Shown: positions 35,990 through 47,487 of the stretch, piece by piece
Numbering within the stretch: the stretch's first letter is position 1
Layout: each line of letters opens with the position of its first letter
From: Morinoia aosen
Taxonomy: Eukaryota > Arthropoda > Malacostraca > Amphipoda > Talitridae
Direction of reading: 5' to 3'
NCBI GenBank assembly: GCA_030386875.1
Contig: CM059578.1
Coordinates: 20,135,009-20,199,008 of the forward strand
DNA length: 64,000 nucleotides
The notes under the pieces: model-generated
The model's input: the letters and a program-made list of their open reading frames with translations, nothing else
The model's database searches: none
What the model was told of the DNA's origin: nothing
Program-made: the position numbers and the translations under genes

Positions 35990-36290
35990 TGTGGGGTTTT
36001 TATCGCCGCCTAGGAGTTACTTGGGTGGTCCGGTTGTCGTACCCTGCCGCAACTGCCTCGGGTGGCTGACGTGCTGCCGCGGCAGTACGGTTATGGAAAA
36101 GGTTGAGTGCGGACGCGCGTACTTTCATCCTTCGTTCGTGTTATCTTCGCTGCGATCGGTACCTGTGTGAGGCCGGCAAGTGCCTTGCTTCCGTTCTTTT
36201 GGGAGAACAGGAGGGTGAAACAGCTGAGGCAGCTGTTTTGCGGTTGCTGTTAGCGTGATGGCACGCAGCAACGGTTAAGGTTAGCCAACA
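35990..36290 (+). repeat. Gypsy-1 3' LTR
   Basis: 301 bp, TGTGGGGTTTTTATCGCC to GGTTAGCCAACA. A short purine-rich tract (gaaactggggtaga) precedes it. Confidence 0.93.
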
Positions 36291-36295
36291 GTGGG

Positions 36296-36499
36296 TTCAG
36301 GCAAAATGGAAGGTTTATTTCTCGTGCCGAATACTGAGGCGTTCTCAACATGCCGTTCGCTTGTACACCACCACAAATGCGGTCAAGCCACCTCAGACCT
36401 CACGCAACGGCAGGCTTTGAGGTGCTACCCCATGCAACGGTGGGTGTCAAGACACCACCTAGTCACAAACCAGTGAGGACGCGTGTTCAGCTCGTTACC
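36296..36499. other. Flank of Gypsy-1, unrecognised
   Basis: About 200 bases, mid-GC, with two overlapping short open frames. They have no domain I can name. Confidence 0.4.
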
Positions 36500-36900
36500 T
36501 GTAATATAGCGAGTAGTGTAAGTTCTAGTTAAAGAGACCTAAAGTTGGCAACGCTCGTGAGAGCGACACTCGCAGCCAGTTTACTAGTGGTCTCGGGCTC
36601 CACAACAAGTAAATGTTGGCCGAGTGTGCATATAATTACCTACTGTGGTTAGTATCTAACTTCTTAATTTCTAATCTAATGTACATAATTCTACTCAACT
36701 CTTTTCTATATATTCCCACCTATCTCCGCTCTACTCTGGCTAGCCACATGTCTGGTAATTGAGTATTTATGTTGTAAGGTATCCAAGAGTTGAGTGAATT
36801 ATTTACCTAAAGTGATGTGTCATTGCATTGTCTATTTATGTCAGCACTATTACTGTGTTGTGTCTATGTGGAACCTATACTGTGCTCAAGTGTAGGGTTA
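36500..36900 (+). repeat. Truncated LTR of the Gypsy-2 family
   Basis: Starts TGTAATATAGCGAGTAGTG and follows the Gypsy-2 LTRs (tagagacctaaagttggcaac, cacctatctccgctct, and gtcagcactattactgtgtt as in the 3' LTR). Similarity to the 3' LTR stops near gtgtagggttacc, so its 3' end is missing. No internal region of the same family follows. Confidence 0.75.
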
Positions 36901-36902
36901 CC

Positions 36903-37262
36903 TGGGCACTCACCAAACCCTATATAACAAGTAGCAGTAGAAGCTCGGTCAGTCTTCTCACCGTTCTTCGATCTTCACAGCACGCATTGCGGCTCTAGCT
37001 TATGCTTCAACTGCCTCCATTGCCACTTTGCATTCAATAGTCACTCTACCACCATCCATGCTGCCACTCCACATCACCTGACGGTCCTCCAAGACGCATC
37101 TTGGTGTATTACTACCTGATAGCAATATTTTCCAAGTGTGCCGTTACTGTCGGTGATATTCCCAAAAGAATGGCATTTATTTCAGTTGTGTTTTCTTTTC
37201 CTGTCGGGTTCATTACTACCTCAGTCAGCCCTCGCTTCGGGTAGTGATATTTGAAGTCCTAA
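36903..37262 (+). repeat. LTR-X fragment with TATA motif
   Basis: It contains ctatataacaag (about 36,921) followed by a C/T-rich initiator region. It ends in cagttgtgttttcttttcct, gggttcattactacctcag and cgcttcgggtagtgatattt. These blocks match, in the same order, the reverse complement of 46,895-46,985. It is read as part of an LTR of another family. Confidence 0.5.
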
Positions 37263-39870
37263 GATAATCTGTAGTGGATTCTTCCAGCCCCTTACCACCC
37301 AAAATTTACGAATTGTTAAAACTCCCATCTAAAAATCCAAGTATCGCATAATATTCATTCTCATTATTTTTGGAATAAGAAATTCACTCAGCTTTATCCA
37401 TAATCCATTAAAATTGTGCACCAAAAAAATACGTCTCTGTAGAATTCAGTTCAAAATATTTAGAGACGCCCCATAGACGCACCGTGGCAACATTTGTCGA
37501 CACCTAACGCTCACTTTTTAAAAAATCACTGCTGGTGCACATCTCGGTTTTCCTCACTGGTGAGACTTAAATTATTGGTTTTGCTTGTGTTGATCTACGG
37601 GTAACTATATATATTATATGTAACATGTAAATAATATTGTATTGTGTAAATATCAAGTAGGATTACCTTAAATTACCAATAGTGCTAAAATTGTGATGTA
37701 GGATTTCTTGCCCAGAAGTTTTGGTTCTCACAGTGCTTTTGTGCCTTGTGTATTGTTGTATACCCTATTTAGAGTGTTGGGCAAACAATTTATTCCTGGC
37801 CTTACAGGGATTCTTAACAACATAGCTCTTCCAAGAAGCAATTCTTAGAATTAATCCTCAGAATTTGACTAGAAGCAACTGGCTGGACTAGCCATCAGAA
37901 TTATTCTCTGCAGGATGCATAGTAGCAATATAGTTGCTGTCATTATTTTTAGAGGTATGAAATTGTCAACTCCCAATTAAATGTCAAGTCATGATCAAGG
38001 AAAATTCTCCTCCTGAAATAATTTAGACATGCCAATAGTTGTTAAGGAGATAGCGCTAAAGGTTGCTCATATCTCAGTTGTCATGCTTCGGAGTACTATA
38101 CAATTAGAGATAAATATTTCAATGTGTACTTTGTAAAATAGAGACCCTCACTTTTGTAAAATTAGTTAGTAAGTTTTCAAAGTTCTAGTTCCAAAATTGT
38201 CCTTAATTGAGTGACTCAGACTCCCAATTTTCCAGGCTCATAATTAATGTGTCATATGGACCATGTGGCTTCACTTGGTTCACAGTGTTTCATGTGCTGT
38301 AGTTAATTAATTATTAAATAAGGTATGAACCTTCACTCGGCGCAGAGTTCTTATTAAGTTCTTATTTCACTTATTACTGTATTAATAATTATCTAAGCTA
38401 GGTTCATTAATTTCCTTGTGCCGGGTGTATATGGTAAAAGTTGTCTTAATTTATGTGCTACATAGGTTAGGTAGGTTTCAGAGTCTCATTGTGTCAAGCA
38501 TACTGATTCCCATTCCCGTATCAACTTGAAATCAATTTAGCTAACTCAGGCACCTAAATATTTTTCATTAGTCTAATCCAACTTCTAAATTTAAAGTTTG
38601 TGCGGCTATTCCTGCTATTGTTTAATCCTAGTTAATTTTTAACTTAGTTATATCCGTTGCAGACAGTCTTTGGCTGTCTGGTAGCCCGTTCTAATACCCC
38701 AGCTGCCAACCAAAAGCACTTGTGCATTCTAGTAAAATTGTAGCCTAGATTATGAAGAAATAACTTCCTTGATTAAGGGAAATAAAGTCTCCTTTCTATC
38801 GATGCACAGTCAGTAGTTCCCTTCTTTGTACAGAGTCAACTTCCATGCCCTAGTTGTAAAAATCTGCTATTGCAGAAGATTACCATTTCTAATGACCAAA
38901 AACGGTGTTGACTGCTAGTGATGTTAGGTTAGGACGTGTCAGATGGTCTTTAGGAAAACACCTGAGTTTAGGTGCCGACTAGGTTGAGCTGCTGCTCAGG
39001 CGCAGAGTTGTAGTTCACCGTGAGTACTAGACCTCTGTCAAGTTCTTCCATGTAAGCACATTGTGAGGCAGTCTTGCTCGTGTGTCAGTGCTTGCTCATG
39101 TGTGCACAGTAATCAGCTGATTGTTCCCGCACAGGACCCACGAGTACATCGCACCACAACCCACTCCTAAAACACTTAGGAATCAAACACACTTCTCGCA
39201 CCTTCCTGCAGTATGGCCACTCAACCATCACAACGGCTCAAAGAATACTGCCTCTTCCAACTCTTCCAAATACCTCTGCCGGGTTGTCTTTCGAATCTTT
39301 TCCGGTTCTCACTTCACAATAATAATTACCCAAAACGTGTTTGCTCACCGGTTGTTCTTCCCCTAACGGTGACACTTGTCCGCTAGCCATTCATAACACT
39401 TGAATTCATCACATTGGCGACACGTTACGCAAACCCCAAACGCATTCCCAAATAACACTTTTCATTACACGCCTTCCGAGACGGAACCTTGAGCGCAGCG
39501 ACGGAAGTTCTTGCCTCCAAAGAGAAGATCCCCAAGGACGCCTCAAGACCCCACAGATCAAGCCTCGCCTCAGCATTCCATCACTATGGAATAAAAATCA
39601 GGCGAGCGTAACCTGACATTTTCATTACCCTTCAAGTGTTGGTAAATGGGCTTTCTCTTGATTAGTTAGAGGCGCCAGTAGTCGCGTCAGGACACCTCCT
39701 TCTGAGGACCGAGTCAGATATATCACTATTTATCTATTAAGTGACGCCTCCCCGGGCGTCTGGTGACCTTGTAATACCGAATGCCTTAAGCCTTGCTGAC
39801 GACTCCAGAACATCCACTGGTGTACTAGAAACTTTACTTTAAAATTTCAATTAACGGGCCACACTGAAAG
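37263..39870. other. Noncoding, nothing recognised
   Basis: 2.6 kb without coding similarity. The right part (about 39,480-39,860) is more GC-rich with a TATA-like tatatcactatttat near 39,718 and may belong to an LTR. I cannot fix its ends. Confidence 0.5.
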
Positions 39871-40093
39871 TTCACAATTCAGTCTGCCCGGAGCGTAAAG
39901 TAGCCTGAGTGAGAACACCACACTGGTGACCCGAGAGTGACCCGGGAGGTGGAAGCATGGTTGGGAGAGATGTCTGGTGACCCGCCTTCGGAGGATAACA
40001 TCAAAAGATGGCTCCTCCACAGCGATGTTTTTCTCAAACAAATCTTAAATCTGGACGACGCTTCGAAGTTCGGGGTGCTTCTCGGAGGGTTAC
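39871..40093 (+). mobile_element. LTR-X 3' end, primer-binding site and gag fragment
   Basis: The block cagtctgcccggagcgtaaa, then gtagcctgagtgagaacacc and aca, also occurs inverted at 46,796-46,850 and looks like an LTR end. It is followed by tggtgacccgagagtgaccc, a Gypsy-type primer-binding region, and a frame reading DNIKRWLLHSDVFLKQILNL then DDASKFGVLLGGL, which resembles Gypsy capsid. It is cut off by the Gypsy-2 5' LTR at 40,094. Confidence 0.6.
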
Positions 40094-40550
40094 TGTAATA
40101 TAGCGAGCAATGTAAGTTCTAGTTAGAGAGACCTAAATTTGGCAACGCTCGTGACGGCCAGATCGCGGCCAGTCGTGGATTTGTCGTAGCTAGCTAAACA
40201 GTGCTTGTTGGCGACAAGTGTTTAAATAATATCTTACGTGGCGAGTAGCTCCGTCTCCGCTTCTTCTAACTGCCTACTACAAATTCTATTCTACTATCCT
40301 ATATTTTTCCAACCTATCTCCGCTCTGCTCTTACTGTCCACATGTCTATTTGCGTATATTTATAGCTAGGGCTATCAAGGAGGTGAGTCCCTAGTTGCTT
40401 AAATATTAGTGATGTCTCACAAGTGCTAGTAATCTTGTTTTGCTAATTACTATTGATGTCCACACTATTGCTATTGATGTGCCATCGTGTCTATTGGTGT
40501 CACTACTACTACTAATCATAATAATCATATCTTAGGTAGGAGATGTGACA
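40094..40550 (+). repeat. Gypsy-2 5' LTR
   Basis: Starts TGTAATATAGCGAGCAATG and ends near gagatgtgaca, just before the primer-binding region. About 457 bp. Confidence 0.8.
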
Positions 40551-40680
40551 AAATTGGCGACGAGGATTTTGGTAGAACTGCTGGGAGAGGCTAGACTAGT
40601 GAAGGAACTCAGAACTATTCAGGATTACAGTGTTGATGCTGAAGATTTCTGTTTAACAAGAGGGGTAAAGCTGAGTAAAA

Positions 40681-41181
40681 ATGCCAATGCTAGGCTCATT
40701 TGGAGAATTCAATCCTTTAGAGGAAGAATTTCCTGAATATGAAGTCAGGCTAAACTGCTTCCTGAGTATTAATAAAGTGGAAGATTCAAATAAAGCCAAA
40801 AAATTTATTGCTCTGGTGGGTCCTAAAATTGTGAGGCAACCTAAGGACCTGCTCTCCCCTAAAAGACTTTTAGATGCTACCTATGATCAGATCATGGAAG
40901 CGTTAAGACGTCATTTTAAGCCGACACGCAACCAGATCTTTGAAAGGTTTAGGTTCCATAAGCGGAACCAGAAACAAGAGGAGAGCATTGCTGACTTTGC
41001 GGCTAGCTTGAAGGCCCTTTCAGACATTTGTAATTTCAAACAGGATGTGCTAGAAGAAACACTTCTAGACAGGTTCATACTGGGTGTGGCCAGTAATGAT
41101 GTTCAAAATTGTTTGCTGAATGAAGCTGACCTCACATGGAAAAAAGCCGTGGATCTGGCAACTGCTGAAAAACCCAACTGA
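40681..41181 (+). pseudogene. Gypsy-2 gag (capsid)
   Basis: A 166-codon frame from a probable internal methionine. GEFNPLEEEFPEYEVRLNCF, ALRRHFKPTRNQIFERFRFH and ESIADFAASLKALSDICNF are typical of the retrotransposon gag domain of Ty3/Gypsy elements close to the K02A2.6 type. It ends with TGA at 41,179. Downstream at about 41,298-41,400 are zinc-knuckle remains, CSGCGNLHWRRDC and a GHRKKCC piece, the second preceded by a stop. Confidence 0.75.
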
Positions 41182-41630
41182 GAGACACAAAGGTGTTGAG
41201 GCAATCTAATTCTATTTTTAATGTGGGTCAGTCTAGAGTACAGCAAACTGCTAACAAGCCTCAGGGCAAAACTCAGTCTCAAGCTAGCCCCAAATCAGCA
41301 TGCAGCGGCTGTGGTAATCTGCACTGGCGTAGAGATTGCCCATATAAAGACAGTATGTTTCATGGCTGTGGCTAAAAAGGCCATCGTAAGAAATGTTGCT
41401 TTAAATTAAAGAATCAAAAATCTGCTAAAGGCAATAAAAATAATTTTGTGCATGCTATGCACGAGAAAAGGGGGAAGGAACACCACCCTAATCATAATAG
41501 AACTAACAATGCAACCCGTGCAGACTACCCAGCTGCTAATCTGGGCTGTTACGGGGAGATATTTTCAATTGCCAAGGAAATGAAACCCCCTATTAAAATA
41601 AAATTATTGCTCAACAACACCGAACTGTAA

Positions 41631-41927
41631 ATGGAGGTACACACTGGGGCTGCCAGGTCTTTCCTATCAAAAGCTGCATATTTTAAGTTGCCATCAAAGT
41701 CAAGACCCGAGTTGAGGCCTTCGGATGTTAAGCTTAGGACTTATGATGGAACTGAACTAAAAGTTTGTGGGGAGATTAAGGCTAACATCCAGCATGCAGC
41801 TAGTGGTGGGGCTCCTCAGCTAGCAACTATTGTAGTGGTAGACAGGGGAGGCCCAGCCTTACTGGGTAGGGATCTAATTGATTACCAAGGGTTGAACGCC
41901 CCGCCTATTTTGCCTCCCGAACTCTAA
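41631..41927 (+). pseudogene. Gypsy-2 protease, catalytic Asp changed
   Basis: MEVHTGAARSFLSKAAYFKL corresponds to the retroviral-type protease active site, but the usual V-D-T-G is V-H-T-G here, so the catalytic aspartate is a histidine. The second signature ALLGRDLIDYQGLN is intact. The frame ends at 41,927, and RNase H similarity starts about 10 bases later in another frame with no reverse transcriptase between them. A dead copy. Confidence 0.75.
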
Positions 41928-41928
41928 C

Positions 41929-43429
41929 AGCAACAGAACGTAACTACTCCCAGACTGAGAAAGAAGCTCTGGCTATGGTGTTCGCACTCCGAAAATTTCA
42001 TTGCTACCTGTGGGGACAGGAATTCATGGTGATCACCGACCACAAACCATTACTAGGATTATTTGATCCGGGTAGGAGCATTCCCCCTATGGCATCCGGG
42101 CGCATTCAAAGGTGGGCTCTACTGCTGCAGTCCTACAAGTTCACCTTGCGTCACCGGTCTGGCGTGCTGTTGGGCACGGCTGATGCTCTCAGTCGTCTAC
42201 CCTTGGCAACTCCCGAGGAAGCCATGCCTATTCCTGCGGAATGGACGTCCTTAGTAAACTTCCTCGAGTCCGCTCCAGTCACCAGTACCCATATACGCGA
42301 CGGTACCTTATGGGACCCAGTACTTTCAAAGGTATACAAATACTGCCAGGTAAGCTGGCCTTCGACGGTAATTTTTCACCCTGATCTCTCTCCGTACACT
42401 AGGAGGCGAGACGAATTGTCCACACAAAATGGCTGTGTGTTCTGGGGAGCAAGAATTATTGTACCCCAAGCTCTCAGACAAGACATTGTGGATGAACTTC
42501 ACTCTGGGCATGCAGGATCATCCAGAATGAAGGAGCTAGCTCGAAGCTATGTGTGGTGGCCTCTTCTGGACAAAGATCTAGAAGAAACGACTAAGTCATG
42601 CAGCAAGTGTCTGAGCACTCGAGCTGCACCAACAAAAGCTGAACTCCACCCGTGGGAATGGCCTGCGAAGCCTTGGCATCGCATAAACATAGACTACGCG
42701 GGCCCAATGGATGGAAAATACTATCTATTGATCGTGGATGCACACTCTAGGTGGGTTGAAATTTTTCCCACATCTACTACAACCTCTAGCGAAACGATCT
42801 CGAGCCTGAAACCCACTTTTGCGACATTTGGATTTCCGGTAACAATTGTTTCGGACAACGCAACGTGTTTCACATAGGCTGAATTCTAAGAATTTGTGAA
42901 GGCATGTGGTAAGCGGCATATTACGAGCGCACCATACCATCCTTCAACTAATGGACTGGCAGAGCGAATGGTACAAACGTTCAAGAAGAATATACGAAAG
43001 TCAACGGAACCCCTACGCTTAGCACTAGACAGGTTCCTGTTCAACTATCGGCTAACACCCCACACGACAACAGGTGTTACGCCCGCCGAACCGATGTTTG
43101 GCAGGAAAGTTCGCTCTCGTCTTGATCTGCTTTGGCCATCAGGAGAAATCGCGTCCAAAGTTGCTCAACGCCAGGACGCTCAGAAAAGATACAAGCCGGG
43201 GTCTCGCGTGGTTGACATTCCGCCTGAGTCACCTGTGATGGTCCATCAATACACACCGGGTTCCCCAAAATGGACCCCTGCTACTACCATTGAGAAAACG
43301 GTCCCGCGGTGTCCTACAAGTGCCAAAGGCAGGGGGGAGAGGTCGTTCGTCGACACCAGGACCAAATTATTACCTGCTCGAACACCAGCCCCGGACCCTG
43401 GGAACAACCTACGGAGGAAACCGTGTTGA
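41929..43429 (+). pseudogene. Gypsy-2 RNase H and integrase
   Basis: RNase H: TATERNYSQTEKEALAMVFA, ITDHKPLLGLFD and a DALSRLP end. Integrase: an HHCC finger (HSGHAG ... CSKC), a core with D in INIDYAGP, D in IVSDNATCF and E in NGLAERMVQTF, and a C-terminal region with FNYRLTPHTTTGVTPAE. Two in-frame stops (near 42,875 and 42,888) lie between the second D and the E. The RNase H active-site aspartate at the start of the domain was probably lost with the reverse transcriptase. Confidence 0.82.
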
Positions 43430-43669
43430 TCCCACAACCTGCTCGAGATTCATAACCACCACCTCCGACTAATGAACCTGACCCCGAAACACCTGATTAC
43501 TCGATTCCCACGCAGGAGGCAAGGATGCACGAGCCTCCAAGTGCTAGCAACTCACGCAGGTCTACCCGAGATCGGAAGCCTGTGTGAGAATGGACCTTTA
43601 GGATTGACTAGATTAAATAAGGGGATTGGGGTACATGGGGGGGGGGGGTTCTAATTAAGGAGGGAGGGG

Positions 43670-44193
43670 TGTAATATAGCGAGTAATGTAAGTTATAGTT
43701 ATAGAGACCTAAAGTTGGCAACGCTCGATTCGGCAAGATCACAGCCAGTTCTTGATTGGTCGTAGCTGTGGTGGTCTGGTGGTCGTAGCTGGATTGGTCG
43801 TGTATATAGATTATCTTAAGTGGCAAGTAACTACACCTAAGATATTTTTAACAACCTTCTACTAATTCTTTGCTACCCTATCCTATTATTTCCACCTATC
43901 TCCGCTCTTATCTCACTGGCCACATGATTAGTAAACTGAGTTTATTCCTAACTTAGGGATATCCCAAAGGTGAGTGTCCTTTTGCTAATATATATATTGA
44001 TGTGTCAATATTGATATTGATCTATGTGTGTCTATTTATGTCAGCACTATTACTGTGTTGTGTCTATGTGGAACCCAAATATTATCCATGTGTTGTTTAA
44101 CCTATACTCTACTCTAGTGTAGGATTACCATGTGTGTTGGCATAGGCTATCTGAAATTAATTACCTTTGTACTAATAATATCCTAGGTATGAT
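43670..44193 (+). repeat. Gypsy-2 3' LTR
   Basis: Starts TGTAATATAGCGAGTAATG right after the polypurine tract. It matches the 5' LTR in order but is longer (extra gtcagcactattactgtgtt region) and clearly diverged. Its right end near 44,193 is approximate. Confidence 0.75.
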
Positions 44194-44198
44194 TTACC

Positions 44199-44290
44199 TC
44201 AGAGACCAAAGCCGGTTAGCGTCATAGAGATACGAAAAATCTTATACTCATTAATGAATACTAAAGCGACAGGACATGATGGCATAAGAA
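44199..44290 (+). pseudogene. LINE-B reverse transcriptase, upstream fragment
   Basis: The frame reads QRPKPVSVIEIRKILYSLMN then TKATGHDGI, the segment before the RT palm in APE-type LINEs (usually K-A-P/T-G-x-D-G-I). It appears to continue at 45,664 after an insert. Confidence 0.6.
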
Positions 44291-45663
44291 ATGAAAATAA
44301 TGAAAAGAAAAACAGTTTATTTCCAATAGAGATGGTACAAAAGTACCATCATTGGTTTTTAAAATATCTTAAAATTAATACACCTAGATGATACACACAC
44401 ACACACACACACACGAGTAATGAAAAACTCGTGTCACTAGTTGAAAAGAAATGATTGAGGGCAATGAACTCCTAATCTAGCTTAATCTACATTTGATAAT
44501 ACATGTAATGATAATTATAAGAGATTACACAATTTCATGGACGATGCATTTTCATTGTGGGATGAAAACACTTTTGACAGTTTACATGTACATGACATAA
44601 AACTTCGCAATTCTTGACGCCAGGAAAAAATATATGAAATTGCTTGTTTCGGTCAATGTTCACAAGTGTCATTTTAAGGAATCACGAAAAAAAATATATA
44701 TATACCCATATACACACATATGTACATATACGTATGTATGTGTGTATATATCCATACACACACTCACACACACGCACACACACATACATATATATACATA
44801 TACATATATGTACACATAAGCATGAGGACCAAGAAGATTATAAGTTTTGTATTTCTGATTCAACAATTTTAACATAACGGTCATTAGTTAATAAGCATTT
44901 AATTTATATATAGTTGGATGATCGCACAACAAATGTATAGTTTTTACATGAATGCTTTACAATAATAAAGAGATGACGAGTTAGGTAATGTTACAAGTTG
45001 AGAGTGCACAGAAAAAGGACCATTATCTCTTGTAAAATGCTAGTTGTCAGTCTAGTACACACATATGTGCACGTATACATGTAAATATATACACATCCAC
45101 ATGCACACACATACCCACGCACATACTTACACCAAACTCGTAAGCATTCACAAATGCATTTTTATATCCATCGAGGCAATACATACGCATTCTACAGTGT
45201 CATACGCATAGCGTGCACACGTACACATATACACAAGTAAGCATGTGCGTAAATATCAGCATAAACTAGTCAGTATGAGCCAGAATTCCAATCGAGGGAA
45301 ACAGAGAAAATATCTTTTATTATAGCATGAATTTTATAAAATTTCGTACTAAAAATAGTGGCACAAAACAGTCTACTTAAGTCAGAAACATGAAAACGAT
45401 TGTGGGACGTGAATAAGAAAGAAAACATTAATGTCCTATAAAGGTTTCATATTAGAAAAAAAATCACATTATCTTTGAAATATGGCGCAAATTGTCGGCA
45501 ATTGATAAACAAACTCAGGTATCACATTATTATAAGCATATACCTATAAGCAGAATAAGCATATTACTGCAGTTTAAATGGATGATCACACAACGAATTT
45601 ATTTTTTTTACATGGGTGCTTTGCAATTTCATATTTGAAAAAAAGAAAAAAAGAAAAGCCTTC
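44291..45663. repeat. Microsatellite-rich insert splitting LINE-B
   Basis: AT-rich sequence with a pure AC run (about 44,393-44,414), mixed AC/AT/GT tracts at 44,693-44,815 and 45,055-45,240, and a poly-A/G tract near 45,640. No gene. Boundaries are set by where LINE-B similarity stops and resumes. Confidence 0.6.
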
Positions 45664-46795
45664 GACATATAAAAGACAGCTTCCCTGCCACAGCACCCCT
45701 CATTCGCTTGATAACAAATACATCTACAGCTACAAACAAGTTTCCCGATCAATGGAAACTATCCATTACTAAGCCATTACATAAATGTGGCGCTATCGAC
45801 ATAGCGTAAAACTACAGACCAATCAGTCTCCTGCCTGTTACGTCCAAAATATTAGAAAAAGTAATAACAAACCTGCTCTTGTCTTACATGGACGAGTTAC
45901 ATCTACTGCATCGCACTCAATATGCAAACAGAAGGAATACCAGTACTCAGGACGCCCTGTTAAATATAACAGGAAAAATTTACAATGATATTGACCAAAA
46001 AAATTAACTCTTTTACTATTGCTTGATCTCTCCAAAGCTTTCGACAGTGTTGAGCATAAGAAACTTCTACAAAAAATCTCAAACCTCAGAATAGACACTC
46101 AGTGGTTTGAAAGCTACCTACTAAACCGCTCTCATGCAATGTGCTTGAATGACAAAATGTCATCATTCATTCCAAATAATTTTGGCTTTCCTCATGGTTC
46201 AATCATCGGCCCGCTCCTATTTTCAATTTTCATCAACGATTTCCCCACAATGCCGGCAAACATAAAAATCTCAATGTATGCTGATGACGTACAAATTGCA
46301 ATGACAAGCTCAACAGCGGATTTAAAAGAAACACAAGCCAACACTGAAAACCTTCTGAGAAATCTGAAATGGTGGTATGACCATAATGGCCTCAAACTTA
46401 ATGCATGTAAAACGCAATGCATTATTTTTGGATCACAGAATGTGACTAAAAATTTTCCACCATTCAAGCCATTATTTGGAGACGATACAATTGAACCAGT
46501 AGATAAGGTAAAAAATCTAGGTGTTTAGTTTGACAAAAATATGACTTTCAATTCACATGTAAAAACAATGTGCAACATAGTTAACGGAATCTTAATGTTC
46601 TTTCATCGCATTAAGAACACACTTGATGAAAAATCTAGATTATTGGCGATTCAGTCTTTAGTTTTATCGCGTCTGGACTTTTGCAGTCTTTTGTGGGGAG
46701 ATTTACCTCAATATCGTCTGGAAGAGTTGCAAAAATGTGTAAATTTCGCCGCCAAAGTGGTATGCGTAGGAAATTTCTATAAATACGACCATGTC
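45664..46795 (+). pseudogene. LINE-B reverse transcriptase, main fragment
   Basis: From TATNKFPDQWKLSITKPLHK and NYRPISLLPVTSKILEK through LLDLSKAFDSVEHKKLL (motif A), GFPHGSIIGPLLFSIFINDF (motif B) and MYADDVQIAM (catalytic YADD) to a C-terminal SRLDFCSLLWGDLPQYRL region. Stops are at about 45,808 and 46,526, and a frameshift lies before 46,019. It encodes a non-LTR reverse transcriptase of the APE-type superfamily, 5'-truncated and dead. It ends where the reversed LTR-X begins. Confidence 0.8.
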
Positions 46796-46839
46796 ACCTG
46801 TAGTGTTCTCCCTCAGGCTGCTTTACACTCCGGGCAGAC

Positions 46840-46900
46840 TTGTGAATATCTATAGACTTGTGAATATCGATAGACTTGTGAATATCGATAGACTTGTGAA
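46840..46900. repeat. 18-bp tandem repeat, three to four units
   Basis: Units of agacttgtgaatatcgat inside LTR-X. The unit seems to be an expansion of a motif present once in the LTR. Confidence 0.85.
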
Positions 46901-47460
46901 ATATCTTTGCCCGAAGTGAGTGCCTGAGGTGCAAACGAACCCGGCAAGGTAAGGAAAATACAACTGGAATAAACGCCGTATTATTATGAAGATTGCCGAC
47001 AATAATAGCACAAGGGGATATTACAGTCGAGTAATACAGCAACCGATGACGTCTTGGCGGACCGACGGTTGTCGGGAAGACGCTGCGTGGTTGGAGGACG
47101 AGAGCAGACCGGTGAGGCTGCTGCTGGCCGAATGTCTCCGACCAAGGAGTACCAGAGGCACTTGCAGGGAACAGGTGCGTCTAGCAAGCGACAAGGCGTG
47201 GCGGCTGGCAGTCGAGGCGGCGGTGAAGGCAACGGGTGAGGTGCTGGCGGAGCGTCGAAGCTTAGTGTGAGTATCAGGGACGCTGAGAGTGTACTGAGGG
47301 GGGGTCTGAGGCTGCGCTGGCTGTGTTGCTGTTTATATAGGCCTCGTTGGAGCCTAACTCTGGCCGTGCAAGTCTCCGATTGGTCAAGACGAGGTGCCCG
47401 CTCATCGCCGTCTAGGCCTGTGTTAAACTTACGAAGGTTTCTATCTACGTTGCCTGACTG

Positions 47461-47487
47461 GTGGTGGTGGTGGTGGTGGTGGCGGCG
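47461..47487. repeat. GGT trinucleotide microsatellite
   Basis: Eight or so GGT/GTG units in the upstream part of LTR-X. Confidence 0.9.

Larger units (their letters stand above)
31392..36290 (+). mobile_element. Gypsy-1: full-length Ty3/Gypsy-like LTR retrotransposon, decayed coding
   Basis: A 4,899-bp element with two 301-bp LTRs (TGTGGGG ... CCAACA) and a 5-bp target duplication GTGGG at 31387-31391 and 36291-36295. Order: gag with two zinc knuckles, protease, reverse transcriptase, RNase H, integrase, which is the Ty3/Gypsy order. It is visibly GC-rich compared with its AT-rich surroundings. The LTRs differ at about two dozen positions by eye, mostly transitions, so the insertion is old. 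Several stops and frameshifts break pol. No envelope-like frame was seen. Confidence 0.9.
40094..44193 (+). mobile_element. Gypsy-2: LTR retrotransposon lacking reverse transcriptase
   Basis: 5' LTR, a primer-binding region (attggcgacgagg, 40,553-40,565), gag, zinc-knuckle region, protease, RNase H, integrase, a polypurine tract (aggagggagggg) and 3' LTR, all on plus. The coding space between protease and RNase H, which should hold about a kilobase of reverse transcriptase, is absent. The flanking sequences do not match each other: a gag fragment of LTR-X on the left and a LINE RT fragment on the right. I see no clean target duplication. Confidence 0.85.

Noticed and set aside
44634..44884. 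Tyr/Ile/Thr-His-rich frames on both strands
   Set aside because: Translations of AC/AT microsatellite sequence.
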